Shown piece after piece: positions 24,001 to 34,255 of a DNA stretch of 64,000 nt. Origin of the DNA: Montifringilla adamsi (taxonomy: Eukaryota; Chordata; Aves; Passeriformes; Passeridae); NCBI GenBank assembly GCA_017590115.1, contig JAGGNK010008670.1, positions 1,364,001 through 1,428,000 of the forward strand, given 5' to 3'. A program made the position numbers and the translations under genes. Position 1 is the first letter of the stretch; every line of letters starts with the position of its first letter. The notes below the pieces were generated by a model, which was not told where the DNA came from, ran no database searches, and worked only from the letters and a program-made list of their open reading frames with translations.

Positions 24001-27000
24001 AGGAAAACTCTCCAGGGAGGGCGTCCAGGGGGGATCTGCAGGAAAACTCTCCAGGGAGGGCGTCCAGGGGGATCTGCAAGGAGGTTCACCAATGGGGATC
24101 TCGAGGGAATCTCTCCAGGGAGGATCTCCATGGAAGTTCTCCAGGGGGGATCCCCAAGGAGGTTCTCCAGGGAGGATCTCCATGGAAGTTCTCCAGGGAA
24201 TCTCTCCAGGGAAGGTTTCCAGGCAGCTCCCACTGGCTGGAGTTGCAGCACTCGGGCTGGAAAGGGGGTCAGGGCTCTGGGATACCCCAGGATCCGGGTT
24301 GGGACAGCTGCTCCTCTCCTGATCCGAACAGACAGGATTTGAGGCAGGAGAATTCCTGAGAAGCAGAGCCTGGTTCTGGTGAAGTCCAGAGGTGACACAG
24401 CCACGGCGAGTCCCACCTGTCCTGCTGGATTTGCCTCCTTTTCCCAGTGCTTAGAGCAAAATCCAGGATCTCCCACAGCCAGGGAGTTTTTGTGTCATCC
24501 ACTGCAAATTACCCAGGCAAAACTTCATTTTTCTTTAATTTGTCAGCTTGTGCAGCTTGAGTAAAACTGGGATCAATTAAAAACCATGGGATGTGTGAAA
24601 ACCTAGTTCTGGTGGAAAACACACAGCTCTGTAAGGCAGCTGGATAAAAATATCACTTCCAATAACCCCAAATAAAATGGGATCAAAGGGGAAATATTTT
24701 CTGCTGTAGTTGTTTGTTTAGTCTGGGATCTGGGGGTGTTTCCTTCTTTTAATCCTCAACTCAAAAGAGCAAGAAAAAATAGCAGCTTTTCTGTATTTCA
24801 AAGCTTTTTTATGTAAAATGTGTTATATTTTTAAATTAAATTAACCCCTTAAATCTAATTAGTAAAATAGGAAGAAACAGATTCTGAGGAATATTTGAGG
24901 TTTTTTGTCATTGCTTTGATTCTGGAGTTAGACCTGCTTGAAAAAATCTCTTTAAGTTCATGTTCATGGTCAGGATTATGGATAAGCAATGAATCCATAA
25001 AAATTTACACTCAGAGATTATCCAAAAAATATTTAAAACATGTTTTTGTTTAATGGATCTTTCACAAGATATTATTGGTCATTTAATGCTTCTGTTTCAG
25101 TGATTTTAAAACTCTTAGTGGAATAAATTTTGTCTTTAAGGAAAAAATGGGAATATTTTAGGCAGAGCTCGCAGGGAAGTTTTCCTTTCACCTGCTTTGT
25201 AGAATCATAGAATTCTCTGTTTCTTCTACTTTTATCTGATTCTCTGCTGTTTCTGATTATTGTGTGTGTGGTGTTTTGGGGTGGCCTCGAGAGAATTCCA
25301 GCACATTTAATTCTCCAGTGACATTCCAGCCTCATTCTACAGGAATTTACAGCTACAAAGCTGGGTGTGTATATTTATACATGGGAGGAGAGCAGCAGGT
25401 GTAAATAGAGAATTGTAAAATACTGAATTATCCCTGAAGGATGGTGATATTCCCAGTTCAACTGGGAAAGCTCCCCCCTGCCAAGGTGACAGGGCTGGAA
25501 ATTGTTCCTGCTGCTGGAATCACCTTTTTATTAAAAACCAGCCCTAATCCAAGATTTAGTTCCTTTATTTCCACCCTAACAGGCTGCAAAGACTCACGGT
25601 GCACTGAGTTAGTATTGATTTTTTTTTTTTGTCTGAAGCCTCGGAGCTTTCTGACTCCATTATTTTTGATTTTCCTATGAAATACATATCCTTGTCCCTG
25701 ACAGCTGACAAACAACAGCTGGAAGTCGTTTTATCTCCCCATAATGTGTTTGTCAAAACTCCCCTGCACTAATGGGCTCTGCTTCCTCCAGTCCATTTTC
25801 CCCCGTTAATGTCACTGATGTCATTGGCAGCTTTTAGTGATTTTTGCCCCTTCCCTAATTTGTCATTCCCATCACTTTGTGCAGGATCTGGGTGGGATCC
25901 TGGAGCTGCCTGGGATTTGGTGAAACTGGAGCTGAGCTGTGGATTTGAAATCTCCTTTTCCTGCCTTTCTATGCCTGGCTTTAATCAGGATCCTTTATTT
26001 ACCCTCAGACCAGGTGTATCCAAAACCTCAGTGAATTCTGATTCCCTCTCCTTTGATATATCCCAAAAATCCATGGGAATCTGTTCTAAAGGAGAAGGTT
26101 TCATCACCAAGGCAGCAGGACTTGCAAACACAAGTTTAAATGTAGGAAATTCTTTTTTTCCTTCCAAATCCCCCAAAAAATCAGGTTAAAGTTGTATTTG
26201 TGGATTTTGCTGTAGTGCAGCTCCTGTCAACTTAGAATTATGGAATGGTTTGGGTTGGAAGGACCTTAAATCCCATCCAGGGACAGGGCAGGGACACCTC
26301 CCACTGTCCCAGGTGCTCCAGCCCCAGTGTCCAGCCTGGCCTTGGGCACTGCCAGGGATCCAGGGGCAGCCACAGCTGCTCTGGCAATTCCAGCCCAGCC
26401 AGGAATTCCCAATCTCCCATCCATCCCTGCCCTCTGGCAGTGGGAGCCATTCCCTGTGTCCTGTCCCTCCATCCTTGTCCCCAGTCCCTCTCCAGCTCTC
26501 CTGGAGCCCCTTCAGGCTCTGAGCTCTCCCTGGAGCCTTCTCCTCCCCAGTTATCCCACAAATCCTTAGGGTCAGCATTTGGAATGTTGCCACCCTCACT
26601 GCTGTTGTTTTTACTCAGAGCTTTCCCTTGTAACAGAAGATTTTGGGCTGCATTGCACGAGCAGCTTCTCCTGGTGTGTCCCAAAATCTCCTTCAGGCAT
26701 GGCTGGGACAGGGCCTGGCTCCCAGCATTTCACCAATCCCATAAATGCCATAAATTCCACAAATCCCACCTTCCTGTGCAGACCAAGCCACCCTCCTGGA
26801 CCAAGTGAAGCGAGTGAAGGAGATCGAAGCCATCGAGAGCGACGCCTTCGTCCCACAGACCTTCAGGTCCAGCAAAGAAGTCAAAAAGGTACACTTTCCT
26901 TCCACAAGGGGCATTTTCCTTCCAAAAAGGATATTTTCCTTCCAAAAGGGGCATTTTCAGTCCCTTTCTTGCTGCATTATCCTCTCAGAGCCAGGAGGAA

Positions 27001-28718
27001 GCTGTGCCATTAAGGATTTTCCATCAATGGAAGAGCATCAATGTTGAGAACCTTAAATCCACCTGAAATCCCACCAAGGACTCCCTGATGGTCTCAGGGT
27101 GGCTTCAGGGAATTTAAATGTGGCAGAATTTAAAAAATCACCTGGTTTGAAGACTTTTGTTAGGAGAAGCAGAAGAATTGAAATCCCAAAGTAATCACAT
27201 TTAGTTTGTAATTAAAGTGGAGATGATTTTAATGCTGCTTAACTAAAGCCAGACCTGAGGTCTGTATTTATTCCCTGAAAAGAAGCAGCTTGGTGTTCAA
27301 TCAGCTTTCCAGAAACCCAACAGGAGACATCCAGATCCCAGAATTTACCTGAATTTTGGCCAACAGGTGTTGCAGGGAACTGGTGTGGGATGTGTTCATT
27401 TTCCCACCTGGCAGTGAGTGTTTGGAATTATCCCTGCTTGTTTTCCCATGAATGTGCAATTTGCCTTTCTAGACATCTCCAGGAATCTGGTGCAGCTTCT
27501 TCAGGAAGTGATCCAAAATCCCAATGGTGCAGTTTTTCCAACTCTCTCCCTATACTTTGTTTTTATCACTTCGTGTCCTTTGTCCTTGTCCAGTGTGTCC
27601 CACTGAAGATGCTGAGGATCCACGAGGATCCTTTCAGGGAAGACAGCCAAGAGCTGGGTTAAAATACTGCCACAGTTGGGAATACTGGGACAAAACATTC
27701 AAATTTTGTGTGTTTGTTTCTTTTTCAGTCAGCAGAACCTCCTGAGCTCCAACAGGAGCCTGTGAATGTGGGAGCAGGAGCCCCTGAGGCAGCTGCTGCT
27801 GAGAAAGAGCCTCCAGCTGCCAACATTCCCACTGCCATCAAGTACCAGGATGACAATTCCTTAGCACATCCAAATGTGAGTGTTTATCCCATCTTTTTTA
27901 GCCAGAATTTATCCCACCTTTAGCTTTAGAGCAGCCCCTGGCATGAGAGCAGGGTTGTGTGACCCCACAGCTCCTCACGAAATCCCTGCTCTGGGATAAA
28001 GAGGATCCCACTCCTCCCACCGCCCAGCAGAGCAATCCCACAAGGAGGTTCAGCAGGAATTTTAGAGCTATAAATGAATTTTATAATAAAATGTAATTAA
28101 TGTAACACTGGGGAAGTTCAGATAAATAAAAATTCAGGACAAATTGGTTTCTGTAGTTGGAAACCTGTTGGAAAACTCAGAACTTGCCCGTTTTGCCAAC
28201 TTGCAACATTTTAAACACGGGACAGACTTCAGATAATTTTAAATCATTGTGGCTAAACTTGAGCAAATCCCTTTGGAAGAGCTTTAGAGGGAAAGAAAAG
28301 ATTTTTTTTAAGGATTAGCAAGTTAAAAATGACTTGCAGTGAAGAAATCAGTGTGGGTTCTGTAGAATAGACACAGAGAACAGATCTCAGGACATGAATT
28401 GCACTGGAGCCTTGCCTCTCCAGTGATTATGATCTTTAAGACCCCTCCCAAGCCAAACTATTTCAGGATTCCCTGAACAGTCTCTGCTTTTATTGATGTT
28501 TTTGGCTCACCTTTGTCTTAGACCCCCCTGAGCTTCTCCTGTGGGCAGTGGGGCAGTGGTGGGTGCTGCAGGAGATGGTCACAGCCCCGGGCTTGCTGAC
28601 TGTGCCGACTTTTCCCCCGTGGCAGCTGTTCATGGAGAAGGCAGAGGCTGAGGAGAAGTGGTTCCAGAGGCTGGTTGCTCTGCGCCAGGAGCGGCTGATG
28701 GGGAGCCCTGTGGCCTGA
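14984..28718 (+). CDS. RSRC1: RSRC1, 3' part (serine/arginine-related splicing factor), four terminal coding exons
   Basis: RSRC1 (SRrp53) is a nuclear SR-related protein that takes part in constitutive and alternative pre-mRNA splicing. The window holds join(14984..15052, 26782..26888, 27729..27875, 28626..28718), with canonical ag/gt borders and codon phases that join without a break. The encoded C-terminal segment runs from a charged helical stretch ([20 protein letters not shown]) through [21 protein letters not shown] and a variable Pro/Ala/Glu linker to the conserved tail [17 protein letters not shown] and [16 protein letters not shown]. These match my memory of mammalian RSRC1. The linker in the third exon is the divergent part. 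The RS-rich N-terminal exons are upstream of the window; no exon for the preceding segment was seen in bases 1-14983. The intron between the first two exons here is 11.7 kb. Identification is very secure, being recognition of several conserved blocks in order. Confidence 0.95.
15331..15380 (+). repeat. CR1 LINE 3' tail
   Basis: Short tail with 'ggtcccttccaacccaaacc' and 'ttctgggattcc'. Confidence 0.75.
16268..16345 (-). repeat. CR1-like fragment
   Basis: Diverged 'gaggttggaaaaaacttccc' with following 'attccaaactgtgactgatc'. Confidence 0.5.
16600..16890. promoter_or_regulatory. candidate conserved non-coding element
   Basis: Repeat-free stretch after the 14984 exon, with an ATTTGCAT-poor but ATTA-rich composition. 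Weak inference. Confidence 0.18.
17530..18275. repeat. 30-bp minisatellite, ~745 bp
   Basis: About 25 units of roughly 30 bp built on 'cctttatcccagaatttgca tttcc...' with a ~117-bp higher-order block that includes 'gagttaaatgcctttaattc'. Because the unit is a multiple of three, several frames on both strands stay open (up to 273 codons); these are not genes. Confidence 0.95.
19003..19048 (+). repeat. CR1 LINE 3' tail
   Basis: 'gtccctccagcccaaaccac' followed by 'tctgtgattctgtgatt', the CR1 terminal 8-mer-like repeat. Confidence 0.75.
19226..19345 (-). repeat. CR1-like fragment
   Basis: 'cagaatatcctgagctggaa' with 'gagacccacagggatcgtgt' and 'ccaggacaccccaaccc', a CR1 subfamily tail in reverse. 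Confidence 0.6.
20270..20622 (+). repeat. CR1 LINE 3' end, ~350 bp
   Basis: Longer copy including 'ctggagagggactggggaca', 'ggacagtgggaggtgtccct' and tail 'ttcccacccaaagcattcca'. Near-complement of the copy at 26228-26560. Confidence 0.9.
20997..21108. repeat. ~25-bp tandem repeat, five units
   Basis: Units of 'aaataaacaggggtgtatgg g' type repeat five times with substitutions. Confidence 0.8.
22055..22330. promoter_or_regulatory. candidate conserved non-coding element
   Basis: Repeat-free stretch with dense homeodomain cores (AAATTAATGCTAATGAAC, GATTAATGGCTTAAT, CAATTAGCG), between GC-rich repeat regions. Conservation not testable here. Confidence 0.28.
23283..23640. repeat. 30-bp GC-rich minisatellite
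   Basis: Repeats of 'ggatcccgcggggatgggtc agggagggat' with 30-bp period and some 18-bp insertions. Rich in CpG. Open in several frames because of the period. Confidence 0.95.
23880..24215. repeat. ~39-bp minisatellite and related array
   Basis: First part repeats 'ggggatctgcaggaaaactc tccagggagggcgtccag'; second part (after 24080) repeats 'ggatctccatggaagttctc cagg' units. Open frames across it are not genes. Confidence 0.92.
26228..26560 (-). repeat. CR1 LINE 3' end, ~330 bp
   Basis: Reverse copy of the same subfamily as 20270-20622, sharing nearly all blocks. Lies 220 bp before the RSRC1 exon at 26782. Confidence 0.9.
26782..26888 (+). CDS. RSRC1: RSRC1 coding exon (VKEIEAIES block)
   Basis: This 107-bp exon has acceptor tgtgcag and donor gtacac. 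It completes the split Asp codon and reads [19 protein letters not shown], then [16 protein letters not shown], ending on a whole codon. It is the most conserved block of the RSRC1 C-terminus. Confidence 0.95.
27729..27875 (+). CDS. RSRC1: RSRC1 coding exon (linker and [11 protein letters not shown])
   Basis: This is a 147-bp exon (49 codons) between tttttcag and gtgagt. It starts with a Pro/Ala/Glu-rich linker that is poorly conserved against mammals and ends with [17 protein letters not shown], which is strongly conserved. Confidence 0.94.
28430..28480 (+). repeat. CR1 LINE 3' tail
   Basis: 'gatctttaagacccctccca' with 'agccaaactatttcaggatt'. Confidence 0.6.
28626..28718 (+). CDS. RSRC1: RSRC1 terminal coding exon with stop
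   Basis: The acceptor is gtggcag. Thirty codons plus TGA encode [16 protein letters not shown] and then [14 protein letters not shown], which is the conserved C-terminus. A 33/66-bp minisatellite begins about 120 bp after the stop and may lie in the 3' UTR. Confidence 0.95.
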   Translation: MFMEKAEAEEKWFQRLVALRQERLMGSPVA

Positions 28719-28834
28719 CAGCTCCCAGGGCATCCCAGCCCCTTCCCACGTGCAGCTCCCGCTCTCAGCTGTTCTTCTTGTCTCTTAGAGGAGACTTCAG
28801 TGAGCAGGGCAGGCAGGGAGGGTTTCACCTGGAT

Positions 28835-29420
28835 AACCAGGGATCTTCTGTCCTGCTCCACCTGGGGAATCAAGAATGTCCTGCCCTGCTCTACCTGGAT
28901 AACTGGGAAAGTTCTCTCCTGGTTTCCCTGAATAACCAGGAGTGTTCTGCTCTGCTCCACCTGGATAACCAGGAATGTTCTCTCCTGGTTCCCCTGAAGA
29001 ACCAGGAGTGTTCTGCTCTGCTCCACCTGGATAACCAGGAATGTTCTCTCCTGGTTCCCCTGAAGAACCAGGAGTGTTCTGCTCTGCTCCACCTGGATAA
29101 CCAGGAATGTTCTCTCCTGGTTCCCCTGAAGAACCAGGAGTGTTCTGCTCTGCTCCACCTGGATAACCAGGAATGTTCTCTCCTGGTTCCCCTGAAGAAC
29201 CAGGAGTGTTCTGCTCTGCTCCACCTGGATAACCAGGAATGTTCTCTCCTGGTTCCCCTGAAGAACCAGGAGTGTTCTGCTCTGCTCCACCTGGATAACC
29301 AGGAATGTTCTGTCCTGGTTCCCCTGGCTAACCAGGAATGTTCTCTCCTGGTTCCCCTGAATAACCAGGGATGTTCTCTCCTGGTTCCCCTGGCTACCCA
29401 GGGATGTCCTGCCCTGGTTC
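28835..29420. repeat. 33/66-bp minisatellite after RSRC1 stop
   Basis: About 18 units of 33 bp arranged as 66-bp pairs ('cacctggataaccaggaatg' and 'ccctgaagaaccaggagtgt' halves). Central 66-bp copies are almost identical, suggesting recent homogenisation. Every frame length is preserved, giving false open frames of 266-332 codons on both strands. Confidence 0.95.
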
Positions 29421-30056
29421 TCTGCAGGCTCTGTGCTGGAGATGGGCAGGGCAGCACAGCCAGGGGCATTTCTGTTTTTTGGAGGGAATTCCTCAGGTGA
29501 AGAGCACCTGGCAGCCCATGAAATATCATTTTATCTCTCCCAATCCAGAAAATTTTATAGAGCCAGGTAGGAGTTGGGAGGTAAGTGGGAACTGAGGCTG
29601 GGGGCTGGGACAGTGAGGAGCCATCCCAGGCCCCTCCATGCCCTGCAGCTGGAGAGGATCCAGGATCCATCCCTGTTATCCCTTCCTCCTGTGCAATCCT
29701 GAACATCTGGGCAGGCTCCTGCCTGAGGGAATCCTCTCCCTGGATGTGTTCATCCCTCTGCTCCCACTGCCTCACTCTGGTGGAAAATGCTCCACGTTTC
29801 CTTGAGCATCTGCCACTACTGCACCTCCAAATGGGGAATTGTATCAACCTCATCATTTCTGTAATTGCCAGATGATGGAATTGCCACACACCTGCTTCTG
29901 GGCAGTGGCTGCTCCCAGCCCGTGGAGTTCCCTTGGGCCACGTGGGACTTCTAAATAATCAAAGTTTAGTCTGAACATCTGAATTTAGCCTGGATAAACT
30001 TCCACAAAAATCTGTCCATCATCCATCTAAGTGCAGGAAATCAACCAAATCAAATC

Positions 30057-30515
30057 AATAAAATACAAAAGTGTTTCTTCAGCAAAGCTGGGGGGAAATT
30101 GTCACATCAGGAGAGGAGAAAACTGAGCCCCACCTCTGGATGTGCTCCCTGGAGCTGCCCTGCATCAGCATTCCCTTGGGAAGCTGCTTTTTGGGATTGT
30201 TCCTCCTGCTTCTCAGATCTGTGGTGATAAAAAATGGAGGCTGACTCTGGAAATGGACTTTGGTTGTTTTATTTTTTATTTTAGATCCTGGATGTAAAAG
30301 GAAAATGTTTTGAATTTGCATTCTGACTCATTTTTACTTCCTTTATGAAGGGTTAGTTTGACTTTATCCTGCATCAAAATATTCCAAGACCTTGTCTGCA
30401 GGAAAAAGTGGGAAAAAACTAGTTTCCCTTGTTTCATTTCAGCATTTTTAAATGGTAATATTTGTCATTGCTGCATTTTATCATCACCTTTTATGTTTGT
30501 TTCATAGAAAATAAA
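30057..30515 (+). terminator. candidate RSRC1 poly(A) signals
   Basis: Two AATAAA hexamers lie on the sense strand 1.3-1.8 kb after the RSRC1 stop, at 30057-30062 and 30510-30515. The second follows a T-rich stretch and precedes a short T/G-rich run. Neither is proven, and an earlier non-canonical signal is possible. Confidence 0.3.
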
Positions 30516-30754
30516 AACTGTTTGATGTCCATGGAAGGTCCAGGTGTAAATTCCTCTTTTCACGCATTGTGTTGGATAAGTTTGGTGCTTTTATTGGATG
30601 TAAAATGATTCTTTTTATTTGCAGCCCTGTAGAATATTAGAAAACTTTACAATAGGCTGTAAATAGATTTAAAGTAGTTCATTTATTTATTTATTGTTTA
30701 TTAATCAACATCTGAATTTGCTGGAGGAGAGTTGGGAGCAAGAGCTGGAAAGAA

Positions 30755-30900
30755 AATGGAAATAACATTTAGATAATTTAGATAATTTAAATAAATTAAA
30801 AACAATAAATTAATTTAAATAAATTAAGTTAATAAATTTTAAAATGTTTAGATAACATTTAGGTAATTTAAATAACATTTGGAAAATTTAACTGAATGGA
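30755..30900. repeat. AT-rich low-complexity tract
   Basis: Irregular repeats of 'ataatttaaataaattaa' and 'taacatttag'. Confidence 0.7.
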
Positions 30901-32827
30901 AAATATACTGAAATATTCCGAACACCACAGGAAACATGGAACAAATCAGGATAAAGTTGATTTTTATCGTTCCAGTAGCAGCTCAGTGATCAGACTATCC
31001 ATGAATTCCTCAGGATCGTGCACTTTTCATGGAACAATAACTTGGGCATTGCCTCAGGGGGTTCATTGAAGGGGATTTTCCTGGTTTCTTGCCCTGGCAC
31101 ATCCCTGGTGTGGAGCTTGGGAGGAGTTGGTGCCTGGATGGCAGCGGTGCCAGAGCTCGTGCCAGCCTGCAGGGACATTTCCAGAGCCCCCAGCACTCCA
31201 GGTGGGTTTGACTCCTCCCTGCCCCTGGGAGGGACACAGCTCCTGTGGGGCTGGCTGCGAAGGTTTGGGCTGCAGCAGATCCCACTGGGACAAACTTGGC
31301 TTTTCCTCGAGCAGCACCCTGGGATCAGCTCTTCACTTCCCTGCCTCGGAGCAGCAGCAGTGGGATGGGGAGGCAGGAATCAGCTCTGCTGCTGGGACCC
31401 AGGAGGGGTTGGAAGTTACTGCTGGAATTGTTTTACCCTGGGGCACATTAGGAATGGAAATGTCCAAGGAAATGTCCAAGGAAATGTGCTCTCCGCCATT
31501 CCACGGCTGGGGCCTTTTTCCCTGAGGAAGAGGGAGGATGTGTGACCTCATCCAAGTTAATTCATGCCAGCACCTGGCCATAAACCCCTTAAATGTGGGC
31601 AAATCATCTCCAGCAGCCTGGATAAATGCACTGCTGGCTCCAACTTCTCCTGATCCAATAACGCCACTGTTCTTAATCTCCTAAATCTTAACCTGTGACA
31701 AAAATCCTGGTTTTAGTTCCTGTCGTTTTCAGTTCTGATGTGCTTACATTTAGGACTCTTTCCTACAGAAAGTTCATTTTTTTTCTGGTATTTTCCAGTT
31801 TGCTCCTGGTGAAAGGGAGCAGATTCCTGCACAGGAAGGGACACAAGCAGCTGTGTCAGTTTTCCCTGTAGAACTCAGGATTTTGGCTGTGTTTGGCAGC
31901 CTGCAGGGACATGGCTAAAGTCATCAGGACTCTCCGATGCACAAAGTTCCTGCTAATGCCAAACTGCCTGAGCTGTGGAAGATGAAGCTGGAATTGGAGC
32001 TTCTCTGGCTCCTGGGAGTCAGCAGAGCCCCTTCCCCCAGGAATTCCAGCAGCAAACTCATTCCCAGAGCCTGCAGAGCAGCCACCCTCCATTCCCATCA
32101 GGAATGGTCCCTGCTCCTCATCCCTCAGCAGCTCCAGCACTGTAGGTGTGGGATAACTGCCTGGAAAGGACCTGGGGGTGGTTTTTAGGTGGTTTTCATT
32201 GTTGTTGGTACAATAATTCAGGAGGATTTTGCTGCTCAAATTATGCTGTCAGAGAAAACCCTCCTGGCCAGGAGATCAAATGTTGCTCCTCCTGCTCCAG
32301 TCACTCCAGGAGGGCAGCACTGGGTGATCCCAAGGTCTCTGTCCCAGCTGTAACCCAAAACCAGCCCCCTGCATGATGACAGTTTTCCATTTGTCAGGTT
32401 ACAAGGAGGGAGTTATTTTTAGTGGGGATCCTTGAACTCCAGAAACCTTTGTGAGGAGGGATCAGCTGGAACCTGGGGCTGAACCCAGGGCTGGAGGGGG
32501 CTGGGGAGACTCCTCAGCTTGAACGTGATACAAAACCTCAAACCACAACTAGCCAGGACTGAAAACACTCCCCTCTGGGAGTTTGGACTCAGGGCAGCAT
32601 TGGCTGTTTGTTTCTCCCAGTTTGGACACAGAGCAGCAGTGGCTGGCTGGGAATGGTTCAGTGACCCTGAGTCCCTCTGGAATTGCCACACAGGGGACTC
32701 CAGGTGGCTCCTCTTTCTGGAAGGAAGCAGAGGGGCAGGAGGGAGCTCCCAGCCCAGCTCCCACATTCCAGGTGCTCTGCTCCCACAAAAGATCTGCAGC
32801 TGCTGGAGAGAGGCCAGAAGGGAGCTG

Positions 32828-32930
32828 CTCACCTGGGACAGTGGGAGGTGTCCCTGTCCTTGGATGGGAATTAAATGATCTTTGAGTTCCTTCCCACACA
32901 AAGCTTTCCATGATTCTCTGATTCTGTCCC
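32828..32930 (+). repeat. CR1 LINE 3' fragment
   Basis: 'cacctgggacagtgggaggt' and tail 'ttcccacacaaagctttcca tgattctctgattctg'. Confidence 0.8.
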
Positions 32931-34189
32931 AGTGAATTTAACAGTATTTTGTTATAAATTCTTGTTGTCTTATTTCAGCCCTTGTACAAATTCCTGAACT
33001 GGGCAACTGGGAGCTGAAGAGATATTTAAATCAAATATTAATTTCCATGTTCTTACACATCTCCCTCCAGTCCTTGCTTTTATCTGACATTTACCAACAA
33101 TTAATCACCAGCTGCCTTGGCAGAAGCTGATGTCACCTATGGACTGAAATCAGCTGTGGAACAGCACAGTCCAAAGGCCTCTCCCACTAAAAATACATTT
33201 AAACCTCTGGAAAGTGCAGAGCAGCTCTGAGCCCACCTGGAAAGGAGCAGCTGGAGGAGTGAGGACACCTCATTTCTGCCAATCCATGGGAAATGGAAAT
33301 AGGAGCTGCTGATCCCTCCAGAGCTGCTGGGGATGGAGCCCTGCTGGTCTGAGCCCTCTCGGGTTTCCTTCAACCTTGCTCCTGACATTGCTGGGCAGAG
33401 AATGGAGCAGGGCCCCCAGGTGCTCCCATTCCTCCCAAAATAGTTGGAACCCCCCTATTTTTACTAATTCTGCTGTTTCTCACTAGCTGGGTAAGCAGAG
33501 CTAAATGTTTGGAAGTTTGGAGCTGCAAGAAATGTAATTAGGAAGTAATTGTGTAATAAAAGCTGGGTGTTTTCTCGAGTGAGCAGCGAAACCTGTCCTG
33601 GCTGATTGGAACTGACAATTTATCCTTGCCCTCCCTGTGAAATCAGCCAGAACCTGAGCTGGGAACTCGATGTTGTGATAACTTATACACTCCGTTTGTC
33701 CAGGACTAATTGGAACATGGGATTAATGGGATCTGCTGAGGTAGCAGCAGGAATTTTTAGCTGCAGCCACAAGCAGCCTGAGGCAGGAGAGCCCTTTGGA
33801 ACAAACACAGCGTGGCCTGAACTGGGCTTTAAACAGGGGCTGAAAGTGCCTTCACCTGCTGCCAGTCCCAGGAGATCCTAAAGAGGACAGCAGGGAGCCA
33901 TCCCAGCTCATCCAGCCTGCAATCCCTGCAGGTATTGGTGCTTTGTGCTCAGCCTGGTGTCTCACCTTGCTGTTGGTACCAGCTCCCAGCTTCCTCAAAG
34001 AAACACACCCAAAATGCCATTTCCCCACTTTGCTGAGACTTCATGGGCACTGAAGTCTCGGGACATCCGTGGCACAGCCCCAGGGTCCCTCCTGCTCCCA
34101 GAGGGATCTGCTGCCCTGCCAGCAGTGTTTATTAGCTCAGCCTTAATTGACAATCTCTAATTGGTGTGGGTGGAGGGAGCTGGGCTGCA

Positions 34190-34255
34190 GTGAGCTATAA
34201 AAGGAAGGTCATCAGCAGCCTGCACGAGCTGGTGACAGCTCTATTTATAGCTCAG
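34190..34255 (+). promoter_or_regulatory. TATA-box and MEF2-like pair in intergenic DNA
   Basis: TATAAAAGG (34196-34204) is followed 37 bp later by a perfect MEF2 consensus CTATTTATAG (34241-34250). No gene is recognised downstream before MLF1. Motif match only. Confidence 0.15.

Larger units (their letters stand above)
15053..26781 (+). other. RSRC1 intron of 11.7 kb
   Basis: Holds three minisatellites (17530-18275, 23283-23640, 23880-24215), a minor tandem repeat at 20997-21108, CR1 copies and candidate regulatory DNA. No exon was recognised. Confidence 0.8.

Noticed and set aside
23240..24476. Gly/Asp-rich and Ser/Pro-rich open frames up to 360 codons
   Set aside because: Produced by 30- and 39-bp GC-rich minisatellites in an RSRC1 intron.
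28658..29889. Overlapping open frames of 266-332 codons on both strands
   Set aside because: They cross the 33/66-bp minisatellite, whose unit is a multiple of three, so any frame without a stop in one unit stays open. No start context, no protein family, and both strands are equally open.
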